Of a DNA stretch of 64,000 bases, positions 41,111-53,530 are shown piece after piece. The position numbers were made by a program, and so were the translations under genes. Position 1 is the stretch's first letter, and each line of letters starts with the position of its first letter. Where the stretch lies: assembly GCF_946902915.1 (NCBI RefSeq), contig NZ_CAMPPY010000002.1, positions 248,001 to 312,000 on the forward strand, written 5' to 3'. Source of the DNA: Streptococcus sp. Marseille-Q5986 (GTDB taxonomy: Bacteria; Bacillota; Bacilli; Lactobacillales; Streptococcaceae). The notes below the pieces were generated by a model. That model was not told the DNA's origin. It saw nothing but the letters and a program-made list of their open reading frames with translations, and searched no databases.

Positions 41111-41179
41111 GCGGAACTTAGTTTGGGAATTTAGCCAAATAATAAAAGAGACTCAAATTGAGCCTCTTCATTTCATTCA

Positions 41180-42373
41180 TTAGTTTGGATAGATGTAAGT
41201 AACATAACCTTCAGATGTTGTAGTTGGGTTGAACCATCCACGCTTGTTACTGATTGTACGATCCCCACCATAGTTTGATTCTGATACTTGAATACGAGTA
41301 GTTGAATCAACTGCTGTAACAACCGCTACGTGTCCATAGCCGCCATCATTCCAACATGCAATCGCACCAACTTGTGGTTGAGAACCAGTACGGAAACCTG
41401 CAGCAGCTGCACTTGTAGCCCACTGTGCTCCGTTACCCCAGTAATCTCCAGCCCAAGGTGCTAATGTTTTAGCTCCCCAAGTACATTCACCAGTTGGATA
41501 ACTTGAAGCATTTGTACTGTATGTTGGACGTTGTCTAGTAGGAGTCGGAGTGTAGCTTGAGTCCTCGTCGTTAGATACTGACGTTGCTTGCACTTGAGCT
41601 GAGAAACTTGTGTTTCCTGAAGCAAGCACTGATTGTTGTTGACTTGTTTGACGTGCTTTATAAGCTGCCTCTGCTTCAGCTGCTGCTTTCGCTTCTGCCT
41701 CTGCTGCTGCTTTCTGTTCCAACAAAGTAGCTTTCTCGCCTTCTGCAGTAGCTTTTTCTGCAGCAAGATTCAACTCAGCAACTTTTAACTCCGCCTGTTT
41801 TGTTATCAATGCTTGTGCATCGTCAGCAAGCGTTTGTTGGTTCGCAATAACTGTATTGATAGCTTCATTATTTGCGACTTGTTTTTCTGAAATTGATTTT
41901 TTATCAGCTTTTTGTTGCTCTAACATTTTGTTGTTAGCTGATACAATCTCGCTCATCGCTGCAACACGTGAAATAGCTTCCGTAATTGATTTTGAGTTTA
42001 CAATTGTATTGATGTAACTAGTTGCAGCACCGTTTGTTTGTGCGCTACGTGCTTGTTTTTCCAAAGATTCATTACGAGCAACAATGTTCTTAGAAAGCTC
42101 TGTAATTTCTCCTTCAAGTTTTTTAGATTCCGCTTGTAGTGTTTCATTTTCAGCTTGCAAGTTTGTTTGCTGTGTTTGAATGGCTGTAACTTGCGTTTGG
42201 ATTTCATCTACCTGTTTTTGAGCTTCTTTTTGTTGAGCTGTCAAGTCACTAATCTTACTATCTTGAGCAGCAATTTTTTCATCAGTTGTTTCAGCGTAAA
42301 CAGTTGTTAACACCGCCACTTGAGACACTAATACTGTACTTAATAAAAGTGACGCTAAGATTTTTTTCTTCAT
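41180..42373 (-). CDS. pcsB: PcsB peptidoglycan hydrolase of cell division
   Basis: A 397-aa secreted protein: signal peptide (cleaved after VYA near residue 27), a long coiled coil (about 30-245) with alanine/glutamate-rich heptads, a Ser/Thr-rich linker and a C-terminal CHAP domain with Cys in TGECTWGAK and His in GGYGHVAVV. PcsB is activated at the septum by FtsEX. Upstream DNA carries a WalR site, as known for pcsB. Confidence 0.96.
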   Translation of the reverse strand: MKKKILASLLLSTVLVSQVAVLTTVYAETTDEKIAAQDSKISDLTAQQKEAQKQVDEIQTQVTAIQTQQTNLQAENETLQAESKKLEGEITELSKNIVARNESLEKQARSAQTNGAATSYINTIVNSKSITEAISRVAAMSEIVSANNKMLEQQKADKKSISEKQVANNEAINTVIANQQTLADDAQALITKQAELKVAELNLAAEKATAEGEKATLLEQKAAAEAEAKAAAEAEAAYKARQTSQQQSVLASGNTSFSAQVQATSVSNDEDSSYTPTPTRQRPTYSTNASSYPTGECTWGAKTLAPWAGDYWGNGAQWATSAAAAGFRTGSQPQVGAIACWNDGGYGHVAVVTAVDSTTRIQVSESNYGGDRTISNKRGWFNPTTTSEGYVTYIYPN

Positions 42374-42408
42374 ATTGTGTAGATACTCCTTCTATTTAAG
42401 ACATTACT

Positions 42409-42414
42409 AGTATA
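42409..42414 (-). promoter_or_regulatory. -10 box of pcsB
   Basis: TATACT on the minus strand, 36 bases before the pcsB ATG; the -35 is weak. Confidence 0.6.
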
Positions 42415-42435
42415 CCAAAAAAAGACATAATAAAT

Positions 42436-42452
42436 ATTACGCCTTTGTTACA
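42436..42452 (-). promoter_or_regulatory. WalR (VicR) binding site of pcsB
   Basis: TGTAACAAAGGCGTAAT on the minus strand: two TGTWAH-like hexamers with 5 bases between, upstream of and overlapping the weak -35 region, as for an activator. Confidence 0.75.
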
Positions 42453-42466
42453 TTTTTATTTCTTTC

Positions 42467-42961
42467 TTATAGATAGCATTTTTCAAAAATATATTGGAAA
42501 ATAAGCATCCATAAAAAGTTTAAAATCATTGATGGGACAAGGCTATAGACGATGAAAACTGCCGTCGATTCCACCGTCAATCCCATAGCAAGAGCAAGGA
42601 GATAGCTCCCCATATCAAATAGGAAACTCATCACAACTATTGTTAACATTCTTGTCCAACGGTTTAGCAAAATTACACTATTAAATCTATGGAGCGAAGC
42701 ACCTATCAAGATAAATAGAAGCGTCGCAATTCCTATCAAGTGGAAAAAATAGATATCGTACACCAAACCTACTATACAGCAATAAGCTAGATAGAGGTAT
42801 TCTGAAACCTCAATTGTCTCAAACAAGAGAAATAAAAACAGAAAATGACTTGCTAAATGAAAGTTAGTGAAGAAGGATCCCGCTAATTGTCCAATATGTG
42901 CATCAATTAGTACGAGGAAAGGGAGTAAAAAGAAAATACCAATTTGTTTTAACAGTCTCAT
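42467..42961 (-). CDS. mreD: Rod shape-determining protein MreD
   Basis: A 164-aa membrane protein with about five TM segments, the normal size for MreD. In ovococci it takes part in peripheral wall growth with MreC. Two bases separate it from mreC. Confidence 0.9.
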   Translation of the reverse strand: MRLLKQIGIFFLLPFLVLIDAHIGQLAGSFFTNFHLASHFLFLFLLFETIEVSEYLYLAYCCIVGLVYDIYFFHLIGIATLLFILIGASLHRFNSVILLNRWTRMLTIVVMSFLFDMGSYLLALAMGLTVESTAVFIVYSLVPSMILNFLWMLIFQYIFEKCYL

Positions 42962-42963
42962 TG

Positions 42964-43779
42964 CTAATTCCCCACTAACTCTACCACATGAAGATTTTTG
43001 GTGTCAGCACTTAACTTTACTATTACCTCCTTTGTTAGATAATCACTGCTGTGTGTTGTAGCAACAACTTCTCCAACAGGAATGTCCTTAACATTAAAGC
43101 TTCCGAGCCCCCCTGTAGTCACCTTGTCTCCTGCGCTAATGTCACTGTTACTGTTTAATTGGCTAATTTTAAGTAGTTCAGACTCCTTATCATAACCAAC
43201 GATAATCCCATAAATTTCAGTAGAACCATGCAGGATTTTAACAGAAATTTTATCTGAATTTTCGGTGTTTGTCAATAGGTTGACCGTTGTTGAATGATCC
43301 TCCACCTTTGAAACACTACCAATCAAACCCCCGTTTGCAATGGCCAACATATTTTCAGAAGCTCCTTTTGAACTTCCCGCATCAATTGTTAACTCTTGTT
43401 TCCAAGATACTGGAGCTCGCATAATCACATCTGCTGCAATGGTTTTTGGAGCCTGCAATTTTGACTTCATATCCAGCAACTGACGTAGTTGTTCATTTTC
43501 ATTTTTTAAACTTTCTGATTGATTAGACTCCACCTCTAGTTGATAAAGCTGTTTTTTTAGACTCTCATTTTCATTGTATGTCTGCGTCAAATGTCCCAAA
43601 TCCGATTTGAAATCGTCAAACCACTGAAAGGGGGTTTGGACAATTCTATCCACTAAAGAGATTCCATCTCCCAGTTTCGTCACAATAGCACTTGAATAAG
43701 TTGTCACTAATAGTACAGAAACTGCGAGAACTGTGACAAAAACGATGATTAGATATTTTGATTTTTTAAAACGGCTCAT
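42964..43779 (-). CDS. mreC: Rod shape-determining protein MreC
   Basis: A 271-aa protein: one N-terminal TM (about residues 8-30), a coiled coil at about 60-100, and the MreC beta domain with VIMRAPVSWKQELTIDAGSSKG and VTTGGLGSF. Organizes peripheral peptidoglycan synthesis. Operon partner of mreD. Confidence 0.95.
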   Translation of the reverse strand: MSRFKKSKYLIIVFVTVLAVSVLLVTTYSSAIVTKLGDGISLVDRIVQTPFQWFDDFKSDLGHLTQTYNENESLKKQLYQLEVESNQSESLKNENEQLRQLLDMKSKLQAPKTIAADVIMRAPVSWKQELTIDAGSSKGASENMLAIANGGLIGSVSKVEDHSTTVNLLTNTENSDKISVKILHGSTEIYGIIVGYDKESELLKISQLNSNSDISAGDKVTTGGLGSFNVKDIPVGEVVATTHSSDYLTKEVIVKLSADTKNLHVVELVGN

Positions 43780-43839
43780 ATTCCTACCTTTATACTAAAA
43801 ATCTGCTACAGTGAGCTTCTTATCAATCCTACAAATCCG

Positions 43840-44634
43840 CTAAGATTTTAAGAAAAACAAGAAACATCCCAGAATCAAAATCACAAAAATTACCAGTGTA
43901 TCCTTTTGACTCCATCTCAACTGTCTATACTGACTTCTCCCCTTTCCTCCCTGATAGCCACGTGCTTCCATGGCTATTGCCAATGAATCTGCACGCTTTA
44001 AGCTCGTCGCAAAAAGAGGAATTAGAATCGGAATCATAGCCTTTACTTTTTGAACGATGCTGCCTTCGCCAAAGTCAACTCCACGAGCCTTCTGAGCATT
44101 CATAATCCGTGTCGTGTCATCCATCAGGGTTGGAACAAAACGCAAACTCATTGATAACATGAGACCAATTTCATGAACAGGAACTTTCACGCGTTTCAGA
44201 GGCGCCAAAAGAGATTCAACTGCAGCTGCCAGACTCAAGGGCATGGTCGTTAACGTTAGCAAGGTTGAAAAGAAAGTAATCAACACAAAACGACAAAAAA
44301 TGATTCCAGCTTGTTGCAAAGCATAATCCGTTATTCTTATAAAAGAAAACTCAAATAGGACATCTCCACTTGAAATGAAAAAGAGCTGAAAAAGAGTCGT
44401 AAAAGCAATCAGGAAGAACATGGATTTTAATCCCTGAACGAAAAATGAGAGAGAAACGCCCGACAATGCGATAAATATACCTGTCGCTACAAACAGAATG
44501 AGATTGGTGAGAGGATTATTGGCCCAAAATACAATCAAAACCAGCAGAATCATGGCAAGCAATTTACTACGTGGATCCAAGCGATGAATAGTGGAATTCC
44601 CCGGTATATAACGTCCTAAAATCATACTATCCAT
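43840..44634 (-). CDS. ecfT: ECF transporter T component
   Basis: A 264-aa membrane subunit with about five TM segments and the coupling helix motifs [21 protein letters not shown] and [10 protein letters not shown]. With EcfA1 and EcfA2 it forms the shared energizing module used by vitamin-specific S components. Its start overlaps ecfA2 by 8 bases. Confidence 0.94.
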   Translation of the reverse strand: MDSMILGRYIPGNSTIHRLDPRSKLLAMILLVLIVFWANNPLTNLILFVATGIFIALSGVSLSFFVQGLKSMFFLIAFTTLFQLFFISSGDVLFEFSFIRITDYALQQAGIIFCRFVLITFFSTLLTLTTMPLSLAAAVESLLAPLKRVKVPVHEIGLMLSMSLRFVPTLMDDTTRIMNAQKARGVDFGEGSIVQKVKAMIPILIPLFATSLKRADSLAIAMEARGYQGGKGRSQYRQLRWSQKDTLVIFVILILGCFLFFLKS

Positions 44635-45466
44635 TTAGTGACTCCTTAAACTCCTCTATCTTGATTGGCAGTTTCTTAAAAGCTACACCCCTATCTGTCA
44701 AACGTTTACAAAAAGCAGTGATTTTAGGCACACCTAACTGTACTTTTTCCATAGAGGCTACATCTTGGAAAACAACACTCGGTTTGCCACTTTTGACTAA
44801 ACGCCCCTTTTCTATAACGTAGACCTGATCAGCGTATGCAGCTACATCATCCATCAAATGTGTTACCAGAACGATTGTCATTCCAGAAAGGTGGAGCTTT
44901 TTAAACAAGGTCATCAATTCTTTTCTACCCAAAGGATCTAGCCCTGCTGTCGGCTCATCCAAAACCAAGACAGTTGGCTCCATGGCTAGCATACCTGCTA
45001 TAGCCACACGTCTCATTTGGCCACCCGAAAGTTCAAAAGGACTGCGCTCAAAAAGTGTCTCATCAATGCCTACCAAGGCTAACTTTTTATGCGCAATTTT
45101 CTTGGCCTCTTCCTCAGAAACTCCAAAATTTTGCGGTCCAAATGCAACATCTTTCAAAACAGTTTCTTCAAAAATCTGATTTTCAGCAAATTGAAACACT
45201 AGGCCAACCTGCTTTCGAATCTGGCGAATTTCTTTATTGGTTGATGTAGGGGTAATGACGGTATCGAAAACTTGAACAGAACCCCTACTTGGTACCAGTA
45301 AGCCATTTAAAAGCTGTAAAATCGTTGATTTCCCACTACCTGTGTGCCCGACTAAAGCTGTATAGGAACCATCCTCAATCGTCAAAGAAACATCAGTCAA
45401 GGCCGATGAAGATAGGGGTGTCCCCTCTTGATAGGTAAAGCTCACATTTTCTAGAGTAATTCCCAT
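44627..45466 (-). CDS. ecfA2: ECF transporter ATPase EcfA2
   Basis: ABC ATPase of 279 aa: Walker [10 protein letters not shown], signature LSGGQMRR, Walker [13 protein letters not shown]. Overlaps the ecfA1 end by 16 bases; the trio is a single operon. Confidence 0.94.
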   Translation of the reverse strand: MGITLENVSFTYQEGTPLSSSALTDVSLTIEDGSYTALVGHTGSGKSTILQLLNGLLVPSRGSVQVFDTVITPTSTNKEIRQIRKQVGLVFQFAENQIFEETVLKDVAFGPQNFGVSEEEAKKIAHKKLALVGIDETLFERSPFELSGGQMRRVAIAGMLAMEPTVLVLDEPTAGLDPLGRKELMTLFKKLHLSGMTIVLVTHLMDDVAAYADQVYVIEKGRLVKSGKPSVVFQDVASMEKVQLGVPKITAFCKRLTDRGVAFKKLPIKIEEFKESLNG

Positions 45467-46278
45467 AGCTTGTCCTCTAGCTCTCCTTCTGTCAAATAGA
45501 TATCCGGCAACTGATAGCCAGCATCTCTCAAAGATTCTCTCAATTGATTAGTAAAAGGCTCATCTAACCCTATCTGGTCAAGATCATCCCGAGAAAAAAG
45601 CTCTCTTGGGCTGCTGGTTGACTCCACTTGGCCTTTTTTCATGACCAAAATACGGTCACTCATCGCAACTTCTTCTAAGTCATGTGTAATGGAGACGACT
45701 GTCATCTGGTGATCTTTTCGAATCTCTTGAACTGTCTGAATCAGTTCTCTGCGGCCCTCGGGATCCAACATACTTGTAGCCTCGTCCAGGATTAAAATAG
45801 CTGGCCTCAGGGCAACAACTCCTGCAACAGCCACCCGTTGTTTTTGTCCACCAGATAAACGAGCTGGTTCTCTCTTCTTAAAGTCCAGCATCCCTACCAA
45901 CTCCAAAGATTCAGACACTCTCTTCTTCATTTCTTCTCGAGGAAGTCCCTGATTTTCTAAGCCAAAGGCGACATCATCTTCAACAGTTGCCCCCACAAAT
46001 TGGTTATCTGGATTTTGAAAAACCATACCAATTTGTCGACGCAAATCCCAAACATTCTCAGAGGACAGCAATTGCCCATCTATCCAGATTTCCCCAGACT
46101 CTGCTTCAAGCAAGCCATCAATCAAACGGATAGTTGTCGATTTTCCACTCCCATTATGACCTACAATCGAAAGCCATTCTCCCCGTTTCACGTGAAACGA
46201 GACATTATTAACATCATAATAATCCTGGTCTTCCTTGTAACGAAAAGACAGATCTTTTACTTCAATAATAGATTTCAT
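45451..46278 (-). CDS. ecfA1: ECF transporter ATPase EcfA1
   Basis: ABC ATPase of 275 aa: Walker [11 protein letters not shown], signature LSGGQKQR, Walker [13 protein letters not shown]. Begins 4 bases inside the end of pgsA (coupled start). Confidence 0.94.
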   Translation of the reverse strand: MKSIIEVKDLSFRYKEDQDYYDVNNVSFHVKRGEWLSIVGHNGSGKSTTIRLIDGLLEAESGEIWIDGQLLSSENVWDLRRQIGMVFQNPDNQFVGATVEDDVAFGLENQGLPREEMKKRVSESLELVGMLDFKKREPARLSGGQKQRVAVAGVVALRPAILILDEATSMLDPEGRRELIQTVQEIRKDHQMTVVSITHDLEEVAMSDRILVMKKGQVESTSSPRELFSRDDLDQIGLDEPFTNQLRESLRDAGYQLPDIYLTEGELEDKLWELL

Positions 46279-46820
46279 TTCGAACCAAATGTCCCTTTGA
46301 ATACATGAGCGCTACCCTTAAAATAATCATAACCAGAGTAGATAGTGAAAAACAAAGCGATATAAAGCAACAGCTGACCAATTAAATTCCAATGTAAGAG
46401 CAAAAAGATAATGGCAAACATCTGACTAAAGGTCTTGATTTTCCCTGGCATCGCTGCTGCTAGAACTGTCCCTCCCGTCTCAACAAGCAACAAACGCAAG
46501 CCTGTCACCGCAAGTTCACGACAGATGATAATAGTAACAACCCAAGCTGGAGCCATACCTAACTCAATCAACATAATCAAAGCTGACATAACCAACAGCT
46601 TATCAGCCATCGGATCTGCAAACTTTCCAAAGTTGCTGACTACATTCCATTTACGAGCAAGGTAGCCATCAAGATAATCCGTTATACTAGCAACTGCAAA
46701 GATGATCGCTGCCAGCAAATGACTTCCTTGTGAATGACCCAAAGTCAAAATAAAAATAAAGAGAGGTATAAAGAGAATTCTACCAATAGTTAATACATTA
46801 GGAATTTGTTCTTTTTTCAT
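46275..46820 (-). CDS. pgsA: Phosphatidylglycerophosphate synthase PgsA
   Basis: A 181-aa membrane CDP-alcohol phosphotransferase with the family motif DYLDGYLARKWNVVSNFGKFADPMADK spread over residues about 48-75 (the Asp residues bind metal). Makes phosphatidylglycerol phosphate from CDP-diacylglycerol and glycerol-3-phosphate. Confidence 0.96.
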   Translation of the reverse strand: MKKEQIPNVLTIGRILFIPLFIFILTLGHSQGSHLLAAIIFAVASITDYLDGYLARKWNVVSNFGKFADPMADKLLVMSALIMLIELGMAPAWVVTIIICRELAVTGLRLLLVETGGTVLAAAMPGKIKTFSQMFAIIFLLLHWNLIGQLLLYIALFFTIYSGYDYFKGSAHVFKGTFGSK

Positions 46821-46830
46821 TGATTTTTCC

Positions 46831-47652
46831 TTAATCTGTAGTAAATGTAAGTGTCACAGTTCCAGTCTGAGTTGTCAGCTTCGAAGTATCAATCATTTGA
46901 TTGTCCACAGTCACAGTAACTCCCTTTACCACACCCAAAGTAATAGTTACAGAATCTTTCGTTGAAACTGTTGTTTTTGCATTCTTATTGTCTGCGGATA
47001 GTGTCACACCACCTTCCAACTCACTTCCCGAAACACTAACCCAGATAGTCGTATCTGAAACTGCCAGCTGAACAGTAGCTGTTTCCTTACTCGTTTTATA
47101 GAGAGCTTCAATGCGGTTTCCTTCGCCTGATACTGTAATAGTTGATTCCGTAGTAGAAGATGAGCTAGCCGTCTGACTACTAGAAGATGAACTAGTTGAG
47201 GTTGTGGAACTAGTTGAGCTAACAACACTATAATTTGCAGAAGAAGGACTTGGCTGAGTTTGGATGTAGTTCCAAACATAGTAAGTGACAAAAATTAAAA
47301 TTGACAAAGCAAATAGAACGAAATAAAACAAGGGGAGATAAGACGTTTTTTTCTTGTTTGATCGTCTGCGACCAGGCAAGCCTTCTTCATCAACATCAAC
47401 CTCTTCATAAGTGATCATACTACCTGAATCATAGGCGTCCAAAACAATTCTCTCATCCAACTCTACTGCCCAGGCATATTTTCTTAAAAAAGAACGAGCA
47501 TAGAAGGTACTAGGAAGTTGATCAAAATCATCTGCCTCCATAGCTTCTAGAAAGTTCAACTGAATTTCAATTTTTTCCTGCAATTCTTCCAGACTCAATC
47601 CCTGGTTAATTCTAGCTAAACGTAGAACCTCGCCAATTGTTTTTTTTCTCAT
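46831..47652 (-). CDS. rodZ: RodZ-like HTH membrane protein
   Basis: A 273-aa protein from ATG 47652, which has AAGGA at good spacing (the ATG at 47661 is too close to it). N-terminal XRE-type helix-turn-helix (TIGEVLRLARINQGLSLEEL), one TM segment (about 105-128), a Ser/Thr-rich stretch and a C-terminal beta domain (DUF4115). RodZ homologues link wall synthesis to the cytoskeleton. Confidence 0.88.
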   Translation of the reverse strand: MRKKTIGEVLRLARINQGLSLEELQEKIEIQLNFLEAMEADDFDQLPSTFYARSFLRKYAWAVELDERIVLDAYDSGSMITYEEVDVDEEGLPGRRRSNKKKTSYLPLFYFVLFALSILIFVTYYVWNYIQTQPSPSSANYSVVSSTSSTTSTSSSSSSQTASSSSTTESTITVSGEGNRIEALYKTSKETATVQLAVSDTTIWVSVSGSELEGGVTLSADNKNAKTTVSTKDSVTITLGVVKGVTVTVDNQMIDTSKLTTQTGTVTLTFTTD

Positions 47653-47687
47653 ACGTACCATTCCTTCTTTCTAGTATTAGTCATCTT

Positions 47688-48971
47688 TTAAGCTGGAAAG
47701 ATGGTAAAATCAACTAGATCACCATCATCAATCAAACGATGTCCAGCTTCTAGAATATCCTCCAAAGTAATTTCCTGTAAAATTTTCGGAAAATCAAAAA
47801 TTGTTTCTCCGCGATTCATCGGATCGTATTGAGTTGCAATAAATTCCAAGGAGTTCATGCTACTGAAAAGCTCCCCAAACATCTCACTCTTAACAAGATC
47901 TAAATGTTCCTCTGTAATATCCGTATCACTACTAAACTGACGAATCGCTTTACGAAATTGATGCGACAGTGAAACAGGCTCTTTGGTATCCATCGTCAAT
48001 ATCACAAAATGAAAGCGACTGTTGACTTCAACCTCAAGTGACAATGACGCATCTAACTTCCCAGTCTCATATAACCTTTGAAAACGGTCAGAAGTCCAAC
48101 CAAACATCATCGTAAATAGCAATCTCAATAAAATATTGTAACGATAAGACTCAGCTTCTGTTATTTGCCCATTACCTCTAATCGCAACAGCAAGTTTGGG
48201 TGAAGAAACTTCCATCCGAAGGCTATCCGTTTGCTTCACAGGCTGCAAGGGTAATTTCTCTTTTGTAACTGTAAACTGTTCTAAAATCTTTTTGTCCTTT
48301 TTCGAAAAGTATTCCTCAACAACTTCCACATCAATATTTCCAACTAAAAACAGTGACATGTTGACAGGTTTATAAAAGTCTGTAAAGTTTTCTTTTAAAT
48401 TTGAAACTTGAATCTCAGAAATTGATTTTTCACTTCCAACAATATCTGTTGCTAAAGGAGTATCAGGATAAAGATTGGCTAATGTTGCAAAAAACAAACG
48501 TGAGTCTGGATCGTCTTGGTACATCTCTCGTTCTTGCTGGATAATATCTTGTTCCCTTAAAACAGACTCTTCTGTGAAATGAGCATCTCCGACTAACTCA
48601 TCTAGCAAATCTAAATTCTCTAATAGATGGTCAATTGTTGAAAAACGATAGCTGGTCTTAGTAAAGCTTGTAAAGGCATTACTGTCCGCACCTAATCGAG
48701 TAAAAGCTGCCATCATATCCTCAGAGTTTTCTCTTTCAAACAATTTATGTTCAAGAAAATGTGCAATTCCTGCTGGATGATGACGTGAACCTTTTTCCAA
48801 GCTTGTATAAGTTGCATCTACAGAACCAAATTGAACCGTTACAATCCCATAAACCTCATTGAAATCTTGTTTAGGGAGTAAAGAAACTGTCAATCCATTT
48901 GACAATTGTGTTTTGTAGACTGTTTCCTTTACAGCAGGATAGTGTTTTTCTTCAAAAGTAACCTTTGTCAT
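47688..48971 (-). CDS. M16-family peptidase homologue (YmfH-like)
   Basis: A 427-aa zinc peptidase homologue carrying HFLEHKLFE (the HxxEH zinc motif as HFLEH) near residue 70 and a later E in the REQDIIQQE stretch. Overlaps the partner gene upstream by 4 bases; the pair form a two-subunit M16 enzyme, one with the active site and one without. Confidence 0.88.
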   Translation of the reverse strand: MTKVTFEEKHYPAVKETVYKTQLSNGLTVSLLPKQDFNEVYGIVTVQFGSVDATYTSLEKGSRHHPAGIAHFLEHKLFERENSEDMMAAFTRLGADSNAFTSFTKTSYRFSTIDHLLENLDLLDELVGDAHFTEESVLREQDIIQQEREMYQDDPDSRLFFATLANLYPDTPLATDIVGSEKSISEIQVSNLKENFTDFYKPVNMSLFLVGNIDVEVVEEYFSKKDKKILEQFTVTKEKLPLQPVKQTDSLRMEVSSPKLAVAIRGNGQITEAESYRYNILLRLLFTMMFGWTSDRFQRLYETGKLDASLSLEVEVNSRFHFVILTMDTKEPVSLSHQFRKAIRQFSSDTDITEEHLDLVKSEMFGELFSSMNSLEFIATQYDPMNRGETIFDFPKILQEITLEDILEAGHRLIDDGDLVDFTIFPA

Positions 48972-50218
48972 TCTACTCCTTCCATAAAGTAAATCGCTTG
49001 TAACTTCAAACTGTTGGCAGCTTTACATACCGCTTCTTTATCAACACTCTCTAATTTTGCCACCAATCGATCAATATCAAAGCTTGATTTTCCAAATAGA
49101 GCATTCAAATAGGCTCTTTCAACCAGGGTCTGTTGATTATCTTGAGCCATCAATAAAGATCGTCGAATCATCTCCTTGGTTTGTTCAAGTTCAAAATCTG
49201 TAAAGTTACCCTTTTTCAGATCTAGCAATTGATGATTCATCATTTTTCTAGCCTGATTTCGATTTTCTCTATCAATACCCGCATACATCCTTAACAGACC
49301 ACTAAACAAATCCAATTGACTAGATACTGTATAGGCAATTCCAGCATTTTCACGAACGTTTGTAAAGAGTTTCGAATGTGTAAATTCACCCAACAGACCA
49401 TTCATAGCAAGCATGGGTAAATGCTTATCATCGCCGTATTTTACAGGAGAATGATAGCCCATTTCCAAAATAGATTGCCCAACATTTCTCTGAACCATTC
49501 CTTCTTGTAGAACATTCGAATAAGACTGATGGTACTGGATAGTAACATCGCTCTTTCTAGCTGTGAAGGGCAATGATTTCAGCGATTCTGTAATTTCTAC
49601 TTCATTAAAATCACCTAAGAAAAAGAAATCAATTCGATCATTTTTCAGAGCATCTTGAAAGCAAGTGTAGCTACTTTTTGGAGACTCATTTGAAATGCTA
49701 TTTCGTAAATCACTGTATCTCAATTGAAGACGCTCATCATGGAAGAACAAGCTATCCAACTCCTTATGAGCAAAACAAAATGAATCATCCATATCAGTAG
49801 CTAAACTAGCCAATAATTGTTTTTTTTCAATTTCAAATAGGGATAGCTCAAAAGCACCATCTTGAACTAAGGGGGCAAATAAAGTCTGTTTCACCAATTC
49901 TAAAATTTGAGAAGTCAAGACATTCTTTTTACTTAAAAAATCATCCCTCACATAGGTAAATGTTACATCAAGAATATGTGCCTGTCCCCTACGATAAGCA
50001 CCTGTAGAAATATCTGTTCCATATAAACTTGCCAAGTATCTGCGAAATGCTTGTGATGTTGGGTAAGCTTGATTTGCCGTCTCCAACATACTTGCACTTA
50101 ACATGCGTCCTGCTATTGTCTCAAGAGATAAGGGAGTAGTAAAACGAATAGTGATTTTATTTGTTTTAAACTTTTTGGATTGAACAAAATGTGCTGAAAT
50201 TCCAGGCACTAATTCCAT
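48968..50218 (-). CDS. M16-family peptidase homologue lacking the zinc motif (YmfF-like)
   Basis: A 416-aa M16 homologue. The HxxEH zinc motif is not found, so it is likely the non-catalytic partner of the downstream subunit. C-terminal domain with SKLFTNVRENAGIAYTVSS, a typical M16 substrate-binding block. Confidence 0.85.
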   Translation of the reverse strand: MELVPGISAHFVQSKKFKTNKITIRFTTPLSLETIAGRMLSASMLETANQAYPTSQAFRRYLASLYGTDISTGAYRRGQAHILDVTFTYVRDDFLSKKNVLTSQILELVKQTLFAPLVQDGAFELSLFEIEKKQLLASLATDMDDSFCFAHKELDSLFFHDERLQLRYSDLRNSISNESPKSSYTCFQDALKNDRIDFFFLGDFNEVEITESLKSLPFTARKSDVTIQYHQSYSNVLQEGMVQRNVGQSILEMGYHSPVKYGDDKHLPMLAMNGLLGEFTHSKLFTNVRENAGIAYTVSSQLDLFSGLLRMYAGIDRENRNQARKMMNHQLLDLKKGNFTDFELEQTKEMIRRSLLMAQDNQQTLVERAYLNALFGKSSFDIDRLVAKLESVDKEAVCKAANSLKLQAIYFMEGVE

Positions 50219-50379
50219 ACCTTACCTCCTTACATATAGAGTTCTATTATACCACAAAAATCAAAATTTTTCTTGTTCTCTTTATAGCTTTAAAGAGTAA
50301 AACCGTTTTCATTTTATCTAACTTTCCTTCAGCTATTTCAAGGAAAATTATGGTATAATACCAAAGATTGAGGTGAATT

Positions 50380-50748
50380 ATGGAATACAAATTATTTGAA
50401 GAATTTATTACGCTCCAAGCCCTCCTAAAAGAACTTGGAATTATACAAAGCGGTGGTGCTATCAAATCCTTTTTAATAGATCATCAAGTTTACTTTAATG
50501 GTGAATTAGAAAATAGACGTGGGAAAAAAATCCGTATTGGAGATACGATTGACATTCCTGATTTAAAGATTGACATCACCTTGACAAAACCAAGTTTAAA
50601 AGAGCAAGAAGAGTATCGAGCAGATAAGATTGAGAAAGAGCGAATTGCTAAACTTGTCAAAGAGATGAATAAAGGTGTCAAGAAAGAAAAACAAAAAACT
50701 TCTTCATCACCTAAAACCAAGCAAGTTCCACGTTTTCCAGGAAGATAA
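50380..50748 (+). CDS. yaaA: S4-domain RNA-binding protein YaaA
   Basis: A 122-aa protein with an N-terminal S4 domain ([40 protein letters not shown] spanning about residues 17-56) and a lysine-rich tail. Usually sits between dnaN and recF; here it precedes recF with 2 bases between genes. RBS GAGG. Confidence 0.9.
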   Translation: MEYKLFEEFITLQALLKELGIIQSGGAIKSFLIDHQVYFNGELENRRGKKIRIGDTIDIPDLKIDITLTKPSLKEQEEYRADKIEKERIAKLVKEMNKGVKKEKQKTSSSPKTKQVPRFPGR

Positions 50749-50750
50749 CC

Positions 50751-51842
50751 ATGTGGCTCCAACATTTAACAATTAAAACCTTTCGAAATTACAAAGAGGC
50801 AAAAATTGATTTCAATCCAAAATTAAATATCTTTCTAGGTCAAAATGCACAAGGAAAAACCAATATTCTAGAAGCAATCTATTTCTTGGCCTTGACACGT
50901 AGTCATCGGACTCGTACAGATAAAAATCTCATTCATTTTGATGACGAGCAACTCCATCTTTCTGGCTTGCTACAGAAGAAAACAAGCTCTATCCCTCTAG
51001 AAATTGATTTAACGCCAAAAGGGCGTGTGACTAAAGTCAATCACTTAAAACAAGCTCGCCTATCAGACTACATCGGACATATGAATGTTGTCCTCTTCGC
51101 ACCTGAAGATCTCCAGCTAATTAAGGGAGCACCTTCTGTCCGTCGAAAGTTTATAGACATCGAACTGGGACAAATTAAACCAATCTACTTGTCAGACTTA
51201 TCAAACTATAACCATATACTCAAGCAAAGAAATACTTACCTAAAATCCAGCCAAAAGATTGATGAAACATTTCTGTCAGTCTTAGATGATCAGTTAGTAG
51301 AGTATGGTTGTCGCGTTATAAAGCATCGAATAAAATTCATTAAGGACTTAGAAAAATTTGGTCAAAAAAAACACTTAGAAATTTCAAACAAATTAGAAGA
51401 GTCGTCAATATCTTATCAATCATCTGTCAACTTCACTGATGAAGAACAGCTAACAAGTTCCTTTAAAATTGCTTTGGAGAAAAGCAGATCCAGAGACTTA
51501 TTTAGAAAGAATACTGGAGTTGGCCCCCATCGAGATGACATTACTTTCTATATCAATGGTATGGATGCTAGTTTTGGAAGCCAAGGTCAACATCGTAGTC
51601 TTGTACTTTCTATCAAACTAGCAGAGATTGAGCTAATGGAAAGTATTACCAACGAATCTCCGATACTACTGCTTGATGATGTTATGAGCGAACTTGATAA
51701 CACACGGCAACTAAAATTACTAGAAACTATTTCTCAATCTATTCAAACCTTTATTACAACAACAAGTTTAGACCACTTACAAAACTTGCCAGAAAACCTT
51801 AGTATATTCAATATCCAAAACGGTCAGATATCTATAAATTAA
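50751..51842 (+). CDS. recF: DNA replication and repair protein RecF
   Basis: A 363-aa SMC-like ATPase that loads RecA at gaps. Walker [20 protein letters not shown], signature [17 protein letters not shown], and Walker [14 protein letters not shown]. Full length, coupled to yaaA. Confidence 0.96.
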   Translation: MWLQHLTIKTFRNYKEAKIDFNPKLNIFLGQNAQGKTNILEAIYFLALTRSHRTRTDKNLIHFDDEQLHLSGLLQKKTSSIPLEIDLTPKGRVTKVNHLKQARLSDYIGHMNVVLFAPEDLQLIKGAPSVRRKFIDIELGQIKPIYLSDLSNYNHILKQRNTYLKSSQKIDETFLSVLDDQLVEYGCRVIKHRIKFIKDLEKFGQKKHLEISNKLEESSISYQSSVNFTDEEQLTSSFKIALEKSRSRDLFRKNTGVGPHRDDITFYINGMDASFGSQGQHRSLVLSIKLAEIELMESITNESPILLLDDVMSELDNTRQLKLLETISQSIQTFITTTSLDHLQNLPENLSIFNIQNGQISIN

Positions 51843-51854
51843 ATTGACATTGTT

Positions 51855-53426
<1,572 letters not shown>

Positions 53427-53480
53427 CTATCATACCATTCTATGGAAATTTGTCAATTATATTTATAGCAGAAAACATAA

Positions 53481-53519
53481 AAAAACTATCCCTGTTATTC
53501 TATGGAAGAGATAGTTTTA
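53481..53519. terminator. Terminator downstream of trpS
   Basis: AAAACTATC and GATAGTTTT flank a 19-base loop; just before the end of trpS on the minus strand. Confidence 0.6.
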
Positions 53520-53530
53520 CGATTCATACT

